Shown here: positions 8,612-14,718 of the stretch, one piece after another | Position numbering within the stretch: position 1 is the stretch's first letter | How the letters are laid out: each line of letters starts with the position of its first letter | From: Streptomyces monashensis | GTDB lineage: Bacteria > Actinomycetota > Actinomycetes > Streptomycetales > Streptomycetaceae | Direction of reading: 5' to 3' | Length of the DNA: 38,846 bases | NCBI RefSeq assembly: GCF_001866665.1 | Contig: NZ_MLYO01000120.1 | Location: forward strand, 1-38,846 | Program-made: the position numbers and the translations under genes | Notes under the pieces: generated by a model | The model's input: the letters and a program-made list of their open reading frames with translations, nothing else | Database searches by the model: none | What the model was told of the DNA's origin: nothing

Positions 8612-8980
8612 GTGGAATGGACCAGGTTGTGGCTCGATGACCCGGAGGAGCACGACTTCCCGGCAGCGGCCGACTACCTCGACCTGCTCCTCCCGGCGGA
8701 GGAAGTGACGCGGATCGTCGACGCCCTGCGCGCGTCCGAGACGCAGACGAAGAAGGCCAAGGACATCATGCGCGCCTCGGGCCTGCCGTTGCTCCCGGCG
8801 GACAACGTCCACGTCCAGCACAACATCCAGAAGGTGAAACGCGGCAGCAAACTCTCCCCGGTCCTCCTAGTGCGCGGTACTCCGTTGGTGATCGCCGACG
8901 GATACCACCGGGTCTGTGCCGCCTATCACCTGACGGAGGACCTGATCGTGCCATGCCGGATCGCCGCGCCGGCCTCCTGA
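8612..8980 (+). CDS. Conserved small protein with ParB/Srx-like motif
   Basis: A 122-residue protein from GTG 8612 (AGGGGGC upstream). It opens EWTRLWLDDPEEHDFPAA, a sequence I associate with a conserved Streptomyces hypothetical family. The C-terminal half (NVHVQHNIQKVKRGSKLSPV ... PLVIADGYHRVCAAYHL) resembles the ParB/sulfiredoxin fold, where the xDGxHR segment forms a nucleotide-binding loop. It has no second domain and no HTH, so DNA segregation is unlikely. Function unknown; stands alone. Confidence 0.7.
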   Translation: MEWTRLWLDDPEEHDFPAAADYLDLLLPAEEVTRIVDALRASETQTKKAKDIMRASGLPLLPADNVHVQHNIQKVKRGSKLSPVLLVRGTPLVIADGYHRVCAAYHLTEDLIVPCRIAAPAS

Positions 8981-9035
8981 ACCCCTCCGGATCCGACGGA
9001 GGCACCAGCGTGCCGGGCACTGACTTCGATTCGGC

Positions 9036-9168
9036 CATGCCGAAAACGTTGGCCACTGCCGCCGTCGACCGGCTCCTGCACCACGCGCACATCGTCCTGA
9101 CCGAGGGCTCCTCGCTGCGGCTGACCCAGGCCACCAGCGGTCAGGGTGTCATCCCACTTGCCTCATGA
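9036..9168 (+). pseudogene. IS21 IstB helper ATPase, C-terminal remnant
   Basis: The frame MPKTLATAAVDRLLHHAHIV, followed by LTEGSSLRLTQATSGQG, matches the C-terminal end of IS21-type IstB ATPases. No Walker motifs or istA are present. It overlaps the 3' end of the GNAT gene on the other strand. Confidence 0.6.
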
Positions 9169-9737
9169 TGTTGCGCCACAGGCCCACCATCATCCTCCCT
9201 CTGCTGCCCGCGAGCGGACGCCCAGTCCGCGCTGGCCAGGGACATCTGCAGCACCGACCAGGACCGCCCCTCCACTTGCTCCACGTCGGGCAGTACACGC
9301 TCTACCTGGAAACCGAGCCGTTCATAGAGTCGGACCGCGCTGGCGTTATGGCTGAACACCCCGAGTTTCACGCGTTGCAGGCCCCGGATGTCGAAGGCGA
9401 CCGCCAGCACTTCTTTCAACATGCCAGCGCCCAGCCCACGGCCACGGGCCTCCGGGGCAATCAGCACCCGCCCCAGTCGCCCTGCGACACCTTCGGCGTC
9501 CACGCGCACCGAGGCATGGCCCACCACTTGCCCGGTCTGAGAGTCGACGCCCATCCAACTCCATCGTCCCGGCGCTGCGGACTCGCCCGCATACGCGGCG
9601 ATCTGAGGCTCGTCCAACGGCCAGGTGAGCGAAGGACCAGCCCAGGTGAGCAGTTCGACCGGACCCGGAATCCACGACGTGAGAAAGGAGCTGTCAGCGA
9701 GAGTGAACTCGCGCAGCTCAACCGCGGCAAGGGACAT
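9141..9737 (-). CDS. GNAT family N-acetyltransferase
   Basis: A 198-residue acetyltransferase. The acetyl-CoA binding motif A is VLIAPEARGRGLGAGML (91-107), followed by NASAVRLYERLGFQ (131-144). Substrate unknown; the N-terminal part resembles RimJ/RimL-like members. The last ~25 residues (after about residue 173) are Gln/His/Gly-rich and unlike the family, and the final 28 bases are antisense to the istB remnant, so the original stop was probably lost when the IS21 piece arrived. Confidence 0.85.
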   Translation of the reverse strand: MSLAAVELREFTLADSSFLTSWIPGPVELLTWAGPSLTWPLDEPQIAAYAGESAAPGRWSWMGVDSQTGQVVGHASVRVDAEGVAGRLGRVLIAPEARGRGLGAGMLKEVLAVAFDIRGLQRVKLGVFSHNASAVRLYERLGFQVERVLPDVEQVEGRSWSVLQMSLASADWASARGQQREDDGGPVAQHHEASGMTP

Positions 9738-9787
9738 GCCCCGACCCTACGACAAGCGCCGAACCTTCTCCGGCGCTGAGCACACAG

Positions 9788-11215
9788 TCAATCGACCAAA
9801 TCAGGGATCAATAGCCATACCGGACAGGGAGATGAGCTGTCCGCCCACCAAGAGATCAACTGACCACTCGCCCGGACGGGCTGATGTCCGTGGACAAGGC
9901 CCATGGCGCTGGTACGTCGTGCCGTACCTGGCGTGAGGGTGCCGATCAGCCAGGCGATGGCCGCGCCGATCCCGGTGACCAGTCCGCGCTGCCGCTGCCA
10001 GTTCAGTGGTCGGCCGAGGACGGCGTAGCCGACGGGTTGGCCGTCGGCCGCGGTCGGCTCGTCTGCGGGTTCCGGGGAGGGCGGGGTAACCGCGACCGCC
10101 ATCGCCGGGAACATGTCGGTGAGCAGGTTGACCAGCAGCAGCTGACATGTCGACAGCGGCGACGTATCGGACAGCAGGGTGCCCAGGACGGAGAAGCCGA
10201 CCTCACCGGCGTTCCCGCCGAGCAGGATGCTGATCGCGTCGGCCACGCTGCGCCACAGGGCGCGGCCCTCGCCGATGGCATCGATGAGGACCGACAGATC
10301 GTCATTGGTGATCACGAGGTCGGCGGCGTTGCGTGCGGCTGCCGATCCGCGTGCCGCGATGCCGACTCCGACGTCGGCGGCGCGGATGGCGGCAGCGTCG
10401 TTGGCCCCGTCGCCGTCCATGGCCACCACGCGTCCCGCCTCCCGCAGGGCCTCTACGATCTGGAGCCTCTGCTCGGGCGCCACGCGTGCCACGACGCCGC
10501 AGTCCTTGAGCGGGCGTGCCCGCCCCGCCCGGTCCAGTGCGGCCAGTTCGTCGCCGTGGCCACTGTGACATCCGGTGACCAGCCGAGGATAACGGCTACG
10601 GCGCGGGCGGTCCCGGGATGGTCGCCGGTCAGCATCACCGGCCGTGCGTCTGCCTCACCGAGCCCGGCGACCAACGGGGCGGAGCTGGCGCGGGGGGGGT
10701 GTCGGCCAAGGCCGCGAATCCGATGAGTTCCAGCAGTTCGAGGGGCTTGTCCAGGCCCGCTGCGGCCTCCTCCGCCGCGAGGCGGCGCTGGGCCACTGCA
10801 AACAGTCGCAGGCCCTCGACAGCGAGGGCGTGTGTCGCGTCGACGGCCGCCGGGTCGGTATCGGGGCAGCAGGGCAGGACGACTTCCGACGCGCCTTTGA
10901 TGACCAGCACAGGTCCGCGCCGCCGCCGTGAGCCTCGCAATCCGTCTCCGCGCCCGTCCCGCGGCGGCCGCGTAGCCGCGGCTCACCTCGAACGGCTGGG
11001 CCCGGACGATGGCCCGCCCCGTCTCGCTCGGGGCGGCCGCCAGGACCGCCTCGTCGGGGGCGTGGGGGTGTAAGCCGGTCTGCTCGACGCCTCGCGGGCA
11101 GGCTCGGGCGGCGACACGCAGGACCGTCTGCGCCTCGGGGCCGGACGCGTGGCTGTCGGCACCTGCGGCGGTGATGACGCGGAGAACCCCCAGCCGAGCC
11201 CTGGACGTGGTCGAC
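9788..11215 (-). pseudogene. Cation-transporting P-type ATPase, broken C-terminal half
   Basis: Reverse-strand fragments in three frames rebuild the region after the phosphorylation site of a P-type ATPase: RVITAAGADSHASGPEAQTV, RAQPFEVSRGYAAA, VIKGASEVVLPCCP, VMLTGDHPGTARAVAV and, in the longest open piece (9788-10492), AMDGDGANDAAAIRAADVGV, the hinge motif of the HAD domain. The N-terminal half with DKTGT is absent and there are at least three frame changes, so it is inactive. It is divergent from the ArsR gene at 11435 and its operator, suggesting the two once formed a metal-regulated pair. The ion is not deducible. Confidence 0.85.
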
Positions 11216-11430
11216 GCCCAGTAGCCCGAGTGCCGTCCCCGAGCGCGCCGAGCGGATCCTGAACGTCAGCCCAGCCGGGCGACGACCGTTCACGTCCAGT
11301 AGCCGCCACCGTCGCGGCGACGCTGATCCCTGCCAGGCTGACAACGCCGGAACCAGCAACACCGTTCCAGGGCCTTGTCGAGATCCTCGTGACGGGCCCG
11401 GGCGGGACCTACGTACCGCCGGTAGGCTAA

Positions 11431-11446
11431 TTGCGTGGATGCGCAA
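11431..11446. promoter_or_regulatory. Palindrome on the arsR start (copy 1 of 3)
   Basis: TTGCGTGGATGCGCAA has perfect TTGCG/CGCAA arms and contains the GTG start of the ArsR gene. TAGGCT at 11423-11428 is a possible -10 box, placing transcription start on or next to the GTG (leaderless mRNA). Close copies lie at 11968 and 14192. It is a candidate autoregulatory operator for the ArsR protein. Confidence 0.6.
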
Positions 11447-11839
11447 GAAGAGGCGTGGGACGCGGAGCGCACTGCGGCCGTGCTGAAGGCCGTGGCCGAC
11501 CCCTCGCGCTTCCGTCTGCTGTGGGTGCTGAGCGGCCGTGAGCTGCCGGTGAGCGAGCTGGCCCGGCTGCTGGGCGCCCACGTCGCCGCGACGTCGCAGC
11601 ACCTGGCCAGGCTTCGTACGGTCGGGTTGGTGACCACGCGGCGGGAGGGTACGCGGATCTACTACCGATCGGCGGGCGTGCGCGGACTGCTGGAGGAGGC
11701 GCAGCGCGTGGCCCAGGCGGAAGGAGGCGCCGCAGGGTCCGAGGACGGCGCACACGAGGAGCCGACCGCAGCAGCGGAGGAGCGGCCCGCCGTGGCGCGC
11801 CGCGCACTGGGCGTACGCCGGTCGGCACTGGGCCATTAG
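11435..11839 (+). CDS. ArsR/SmtB family transcriptional regulator
   Basis: A 134-residue protein with a winged helix: VLKAVADPSRFRLLWVLSGR, then the HTH (LPVSELARLLGAHVAATSQH) and wing (TTRREGTRIYYRSAG). The family binds DNA without metal and is released by it. There are no Cys residues, so an alpha3-type Cys metal site is excluded; a His/Asp/Glu site, for instance in the Glu/His-rich C-terminal tail (EGGAAGSEDGAHEEP), is possible. It precedes the magnesium island and stands opposite the P-type ATPase pseudogene. Its candidate operators occur at its own start and before both leader-bearing units. Sensed ion unknown; magnesium-related function is inferred from context. Confidence 0.85.
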   Translation: MDAQEEAWDAERTAAVLKAVADPSRFRLLWVLSGRELPVSELARLLGAHVAATSQHLARLRTVGLVTTRREGTRIYYRSAGVRGLLEEAQRVAQAEGGAAGSEDGAHEEPTAAAEERPAVARRALGVRRSALGH

Positions 11840-11967
11840 CCAGCACATCGGCATCCGCGTCTGCGCGCTGCCCTGATACATAGTCCCGTGGCCTACCTGG
11901 TCACGTGCGAAGGCAGGCCGAAAGTCGACGGTCACAGCCGGACTGACGAAGGCAGCATTGCTCCTTG

Positions 11968-11989
11968 TTGCGTCGATGTGCAAATATGG
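11968..11989 (+). promoter_or_regulatory. Putative ArsR operator (copy 2 of 3) and promoter
   Basis: TTGCGTCGATGTGCAA (11968-11983) followed by ATATGG is 19/22 identical to the element at 14192-14213. TTGCGT can serve as -35, with TAGCCA 18 bases downstream as a weak -10. It would drive the transcript carrying the leader ORF at 12104 and the genes from 12471. Confidence 0.55.
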
Positions 11990-12103
11990 CGTAGCCAGCC
12001 TGGAGGCGGCTCGTGCCGTAGAGGTATGCGGCGACGCCGCCCGGGCTACCGGCCAGTGAACCGCGCGGGTGTCGCCCCGCGCCCGGATCGAAAGGGGGCG
12101 GGC

Positions 12104-12169
12104 ATGGACAGCAGTTGCAGTCCCGGTCATAGTCCGGCTCCTCGTCCGGACTCTCTTCCGCGTGCCTGA
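12104..12169 (+). CDS. 21-residue leader peptide
   Basis: A short ORF with a good ribosome binding site (AAAGGGGGCGGGC before ATG) encodes a Ser/Pro-rich 21-mer beginning MDSSCSPGHS and continuing APRPDSLPRA after one Pro; five of its residues are Pro. The ORF at 14493 begins MDCSSSSPGHS, so both belong to one family located in the 5' leaders of related operons. Proline-rich leader peptides control magnesium transporter genes in enterobacteria (mgtL); a similar attenuation role is inferred, not shown. No M-box-like sequence precedes this copy, only GC-rich hairpins such as GCGCGGG/CCCCGCGC. Confidence 0.55.
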   Translation: MDSSCSPGHSPAPRPDSLPRA

Positions 12170-12470
12170 CCGACTCCGCGCTGCCGCCTGACGGGCGGTT
12201 ACCCAGGTCACCGCAGGAGACCGTCTCCCTCATCCGGGCATCCCCCACGTCAACCATTCTGCGGACCACGCCAGTTACGGGCACGCATCCTCATCACGGC
12301 GGCGTTCCTGCCGCCGAGCCCGATCGCCAGCACGCCGATTCGCCAGTGGCCCGTCCGCCGCCACAGCGGGCTGCACCGACCGCCACCGGCGTGACCGGCG
12401 CGTCAGTCTCCCTGGCGGGTGCCACGGTGCCCGCCGCCCCACCCCTCTCCCGAAGAAGGAGGACACCGCC
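12170..12470 (+). other. Leader region with hairpin, no transporter gene
   Basis: This stretch occupies the place where the second unit has its Nramp gene (14719-16356), but no Nramp sequence is left. It includes a perfect hairpin, CGGCGGC/GCCGCCG with a 6-base loop (12298-12317), which may act as an attenuator. No long coding frame is credible. Confidence 0.45.
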
Positions 12471-12740
12471 ATGCGCCTCCCCGACCACCTCGCTCCCGCG
12501 CCTCACCCGTCCGATCACGCCTGCTCAGGCGTCCGGCTGACCCTGGACGACGGAGTCGAGCGCACGTATCTGCTCGACCTCCTCGCATGCGCCGGCAAGC
12601 GGTGCGGGACCTACGAGGCGCGCGTCCACCTGGCCCACATCCTCGCCCGGCAGGGTCACCGCGCCGCCTGGCTCGCCGAGTTCACCGGTCTGCCACTGAC
12701 CGCCGCGCAGCGCATCACCGACCTCGCAGCGCAGCCCTGA
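12471..12740 (+). CDS. Small protein, WL-LP repeat-type domain (family A)
   Basis: An 89-residue protein with AAGGAGG before its ATG. Residues 50-86 (RVHLAHILARQGHRAAWLAE followed by FTGLPLTAAQRITDLA) form an alpha-helical module also seen in the products at 16435, 19868 and 27692: an LxxAxxLAxxG helix, a W(L/I) turn, a short LP motif and a closing helix. I know no named family for it. The N-terminal part (VRLTLDDGVERTYLL) is shared only with 16435. It contains three Cys, two of them flanking a basic turn (ACAGKRCG). Probably soluble. Context suggests a function linked to magnesium transport. Confidence 0.65.
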   Translation: MRLPDHLAPAPHPSDHACSGVRLTLDDGVERTYLLDLLACAGKRCGTYEARVHLAHILARQGHRAAWLAEFTGLPLTAAQRITDLAAQP

Positions 12741-12862
12741 CACACAGGCCCTCTGCACCGCCCATGCCCCTGGGCCGGCGCACCGGGCCCACCAGCCCAT
12801 GCGTGCCCGACGGCCGACCGCCAGAGTGCGCCGAGCGCACACCCCATCGGAGGCAACCGCTC

Positions 12863-13128
12863 ATGTCCGTATTCGCCCACCCCGCCCTGCACCTCCCCGG
12901 CGCCCACTCACACGGCGCCTGGCGGTCCGTGCATGCTCGCCTCATCGGCATCGTCCGTCGTTCCCCGACGGCTCTCTGGAGCAGCCCGTGCTCCACGTGC
13001 TCGACGTCCCGATGACCCGCCGGGCGACGACCTTCACCACCCGGCAACGCCCGCACGCCCACTGGAATTTGGTGTCAGACCCAGGCGGCGCCCGGCACCT
13101 CGAAGCGACCTGGCAGACCCGCCACTGA
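12863..13128 (+). pseudogene. Small His-rich protein (family B), frameshifted
   Basis: With GGAGG nine bases before ATG 12863, the first frame reads MSVFAHPALHLPGAHSHGAW and runs to a stop at 13015. The adjacent frame from about 12970 gives DGSLEQPVLHVLDVPMTRRA and ends PHAHWNLVSDPGGARHLEATWQ before stop 13128. The latter matches the end of the intact paralogue at 16817 (HAHGHTVTGSDGRRHLEATW). A -1 shift near 12965 would join them. Either a broken copy, or two short products, or a sequencing error. Function unknown; rich in His. Confidence 0.5.
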
Positions 13129-13168
13129 CATCACCGACATCAGCGACACCACCGACCGGAGGTCCCGC

Positions 13169-13558
13169 ATGATCACCGCAATCGACCACATCCAGCTGGC
13201 CGCCCCGCAGGGCAGCGAGAAGTTGCTGCGCGCCTTCTACGTCGACGCGCTCGGCCTCGTCGAAGTCCCGAGGCCGGGCCGCCTCGCGTCCCGCGGAGGC
13301 TGCTGGTTCAGCGACGACGACCAGCACGTCCAGCTCCACCTGGGCATCGAAACCCCTTACCGGGCCTCCGCAAAGGCGCACCCCGGCCTGCGTGTCGAGG
13401 CCATCGAATCGCTCGCCGCCCGCCTCGAAGCCTTCGGCGCCCTGGTGATCTGGGACGACACCACCCTCCCCGGCCACCGCCGTTTCCACAGCCAGGATCC
13501 CGTCGGCAACCGTCTCGAATTCCTCCAGCCCATCGGCAGGGAACCGGCAGGTCAGTAG
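13169..13558 (+). CDS. VOC (glyoxalase/bleomycin-resistance fold) protein
   Basis: A 129-residue protein with two beta-alpha-beta-beta-beta modules. His7 (IDHIQLAAP), His in VQLHLGIE and Glu in NRLEFLQP occupy the usual metal-ligand positions, so a divalent-metal enzyme or a sequestering protein is possible. GGAGG precedes the ATG. A close paralogue lies at 18557; both share ARGGCWF-type, KAHPG and GNRLEFL signatures. It ends the first short operon and overlaps the stop of the converging TrmO-like gene by 7 bases. Substrate unknown. Confidence 0.85.
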   Translation: MITAIDHIQLAAPQGSEKLLRAFYVDALGLVEVPRPGRLASRGGCWFSDDDQHVQLHLGIETPYRASAKAHPGLRVEAIESLAARLEAFGALVIWDDTTLPGHRRFHSQDPVGNRLEFLQPIGREPAGQ

Positions 13559-14034
13559 TACCCGCACATGAGCGCGGTGGCCCATTCCGGCTGGGCGACC
13601 GGGCTCTGGGGGCCGAACTCGGCCATGTAGGGCTTGATGTCGAGAATGGGAGTGCCGTCCGCCGCGTCCAGGCCCTGGACGTGCAGATCGAGTCCGCCGA
13701 CCTTGATCAGGCGACAGCGGGACACACCGAGCCGGTGGGGGCGGTTCTTGCCGCGCTGGGCGAAGATGCCGACCCGGGGCCAGTCGGTGCTGCCGCGGGG
13801 ATGGCGGGCTCCGGTCTCGATCTTCTCCACCGGGACACGGTCGAAGTGGTAGACGACCTCCAGGTGGGAGAAGGCGTCCAGGCCCGCCACCGCGTCGGAG
13901 GTGAAGCGGGTGGCGTCGAGGCGGATGACCGCCGTCTCCTTGCCCCAGTCGTCGTCCCGTGCCTCCGACCGACCACCCACCACCCGGCCCACCGGGACGG
14001 AGACCACCTCGGCGGGAGTGCTGTCCTCGGGCAT
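13552..14034 (-). CDS. TrmO/TsaA-like tRNA methyltransferase (UPF0066)
   Basis: A 160-residue protein of the TsaA/TrmO family, which methylates N6-threonylcarbamoyladenosine at position 37 of certain tRNAs. Seen: DAFSHLEVVYHFDRV, HPRGSTDWPRVGIFAQRGKN (the RG..d.P..GiFa.R family block), RPHRLGVSRCRL, then LDIKPYMAEF. The reaction uses S-adenosylmethionine. The C-terminal domain of full TrmO is missing, as in many actinobacterial members. It is transcribed towards the VOC gene and away from the M-box region. Function in tRNA modification is a family inference. Confidence 0.8.
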   Translation of the reverse strand: MPEDSTPAEVVSVPVGRVVGGRSEARDDDWGKETAVIRLDATRFTSDAVAGLDAFSHLEVVYHFDRVPVEKIETGARHPRGSTDWPRVGIFAQRGKNRPHRLGVSRCRLIKVGGLDLHVQGLDAADGTPILDIKPYMAEFGPQSPVAQPEWATALMCGYY

Positions 14035-14189
14035 GCGTCGCGCCTTTCGTGAAAGCGTCCGGGAGTGGGCGCAGGTAGACCCACAGGTGGCTCACCGTAT
14101 CGATCACCGGTCCAGAGCCGGTGCGCGGCCCGTGAGGCATGTGACCGCCATTACAGGCGCGGCCAGCCCCGGTCAAGACTCCGCCAAGA

Positions 14190-14222
14190 ACTTGCGTTCA
14201 TGTGCAAGTATGGGGCTACACT
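14190..14222 (+). promoter_or_regulatory. Putative ArsR operator (copy 3 of 3) and promoter
   Basis: ACTTGC (14190-14195) and GCAAGT (14204-14209) flank TTCATGT-type sequence; the core TTGCGTTCATGTGCAA matches the elements at 11431 and 11968. TACACT at 14217-14222 is a good -10 and TTGCGT a -35 with a long 19-base spacer. The transcript would start just before the M-box. Confidence 0.55.
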
Positions 14223-14238
14223 CATGGAGGTTTGAAAA

Positions 14239-14400
14239 GGGCACCTCGTTCGGTGAGGCGTCTTCACGGACACAGGCCACTGACCCCACGACGTCGAGAG
14301 ACGCCCAGGGTCAGGACAGGTCTCCCCGGCCTAAGGGGTGACCCCAAGTGGCTTCCCCCGCAGGGGGATTACGCCGTGGAGTGCCAAAGCTCTGACGAGT
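14239..14400 (+). promoter_or_regulatory. M-box (ykoK-type) magnesium riboswitch
   Basis: Several conserved M-box blocks appear in order: GGTGAGGC (14252-14259), CACTGACCC, GTCGAGAGACGCC (14293-14305), the pairing strand GGGTCA, and AGTGCCAAAGCTCT (14380-14393), close to the classical AGUGCUAAAGCUCU. The M-box binds Mg2+ in mRNA leaders and shuts off downstream magnesium transport genes when Mg2+ is plentiful. It precedes the leader ORF at 14493 and the Nramp gene at 14719. Boundaries are approximate. Confidence 0.85.
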
Positions 14401-14492
14401 TGGGGTGACCGGCCGTTCGGGCTGGGTTGCTCCTTGCCGAGTCGTTGCTGACGCGCACAGGTCGCGTCCCCGGCCGGAAGGAGGCGAGAGAC

Positions 14493-14570
14493 ATGGACTG
14501 CAGCAGCAGTAGTCCGGGCCATAGTCGGCCCCACCCCCGCTTGTCCTCGCATTCTTCCGGCACGCGGTAA
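14493..14570 (+). CDS. 25-residue leader peptide downstream of the M-box
   Basis: ATG 14493 follows a strong GGAAGGAGGCGAGAGAC site. The peptide begins MDCSSSSPGHS and continues with Pro, His and Ser (RPHPRLSSHSSGTR). Its opening resembles that of the ORF at 12104. It sits between the riboswitch and two hairpins before the transporter, which suggests translation of the peptide influences the downstream fold. Role inferred. Confidence 0.6.
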   Translation: MDCSSSSPGHSRPHPRLSSHSSGTR

Positions 14571-14637
14571 CCACCTCCCCTGCGCGGATCCCCATCCGCG
14601 TCCTGCGCCCCGTACGGCCCTGCGCCGTGACGGGCCG

Positions 14638-14667
14638 CCGTCCTGCGCTCTCGCGCAGGGGGGACGG
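14638..14667 (+). terminator. Leader hairpin, possible attenuator
   Basis: CTGCGC-TCTC-GCGCAG is a perfect stem that extends outward to CCGTC/GACGG with a G-rich bulge. It lies between the leader ORF and the transporter. With no T-run it may be an intrinsic terminator of the Streptomyces kind or a Rho-related pause element. Confidence 0.4.
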
Positions 14668-14682
14668 CTTTCGCGTGCCCCC

Positions 14683-14714
14683 TACCTCCCCCTTCTGGGG
14701 GGATTCGGGAGGTA
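14683..14714 (+). promoter_or_regulatory. Hairpin that hides the Nramp ribosome binding site
   Basis: TACCTCCC (14683-14690) is perfectly complementary to GGGAGGTA (14707-14714), which holds the GGAGG ribosome binding site for ATG 14719; an inner CCCCC/GGGGG stem can strengthen it. When formed, it would block initiation. An ATGTCATGA overlap (14714-14722) also places a two-codon ORF on the site. Confidence 0.65.
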
Positions 14715-14718
14715 TGTC

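Noticed and set aside
12000..12103. A second M-box before the leader ORF at 12104
   Set aside because: The promoter part is similar to that at 14190, but none of the M-box core blocks is present.
14239..14400. yybP-ykoY manganese riboswitch before the Nramp gene
   Set aside because: The conserved blocks fit the M-box (GTCGAGAGACGCC, AGTGCCAAAGCTCT) and not the manganese element.
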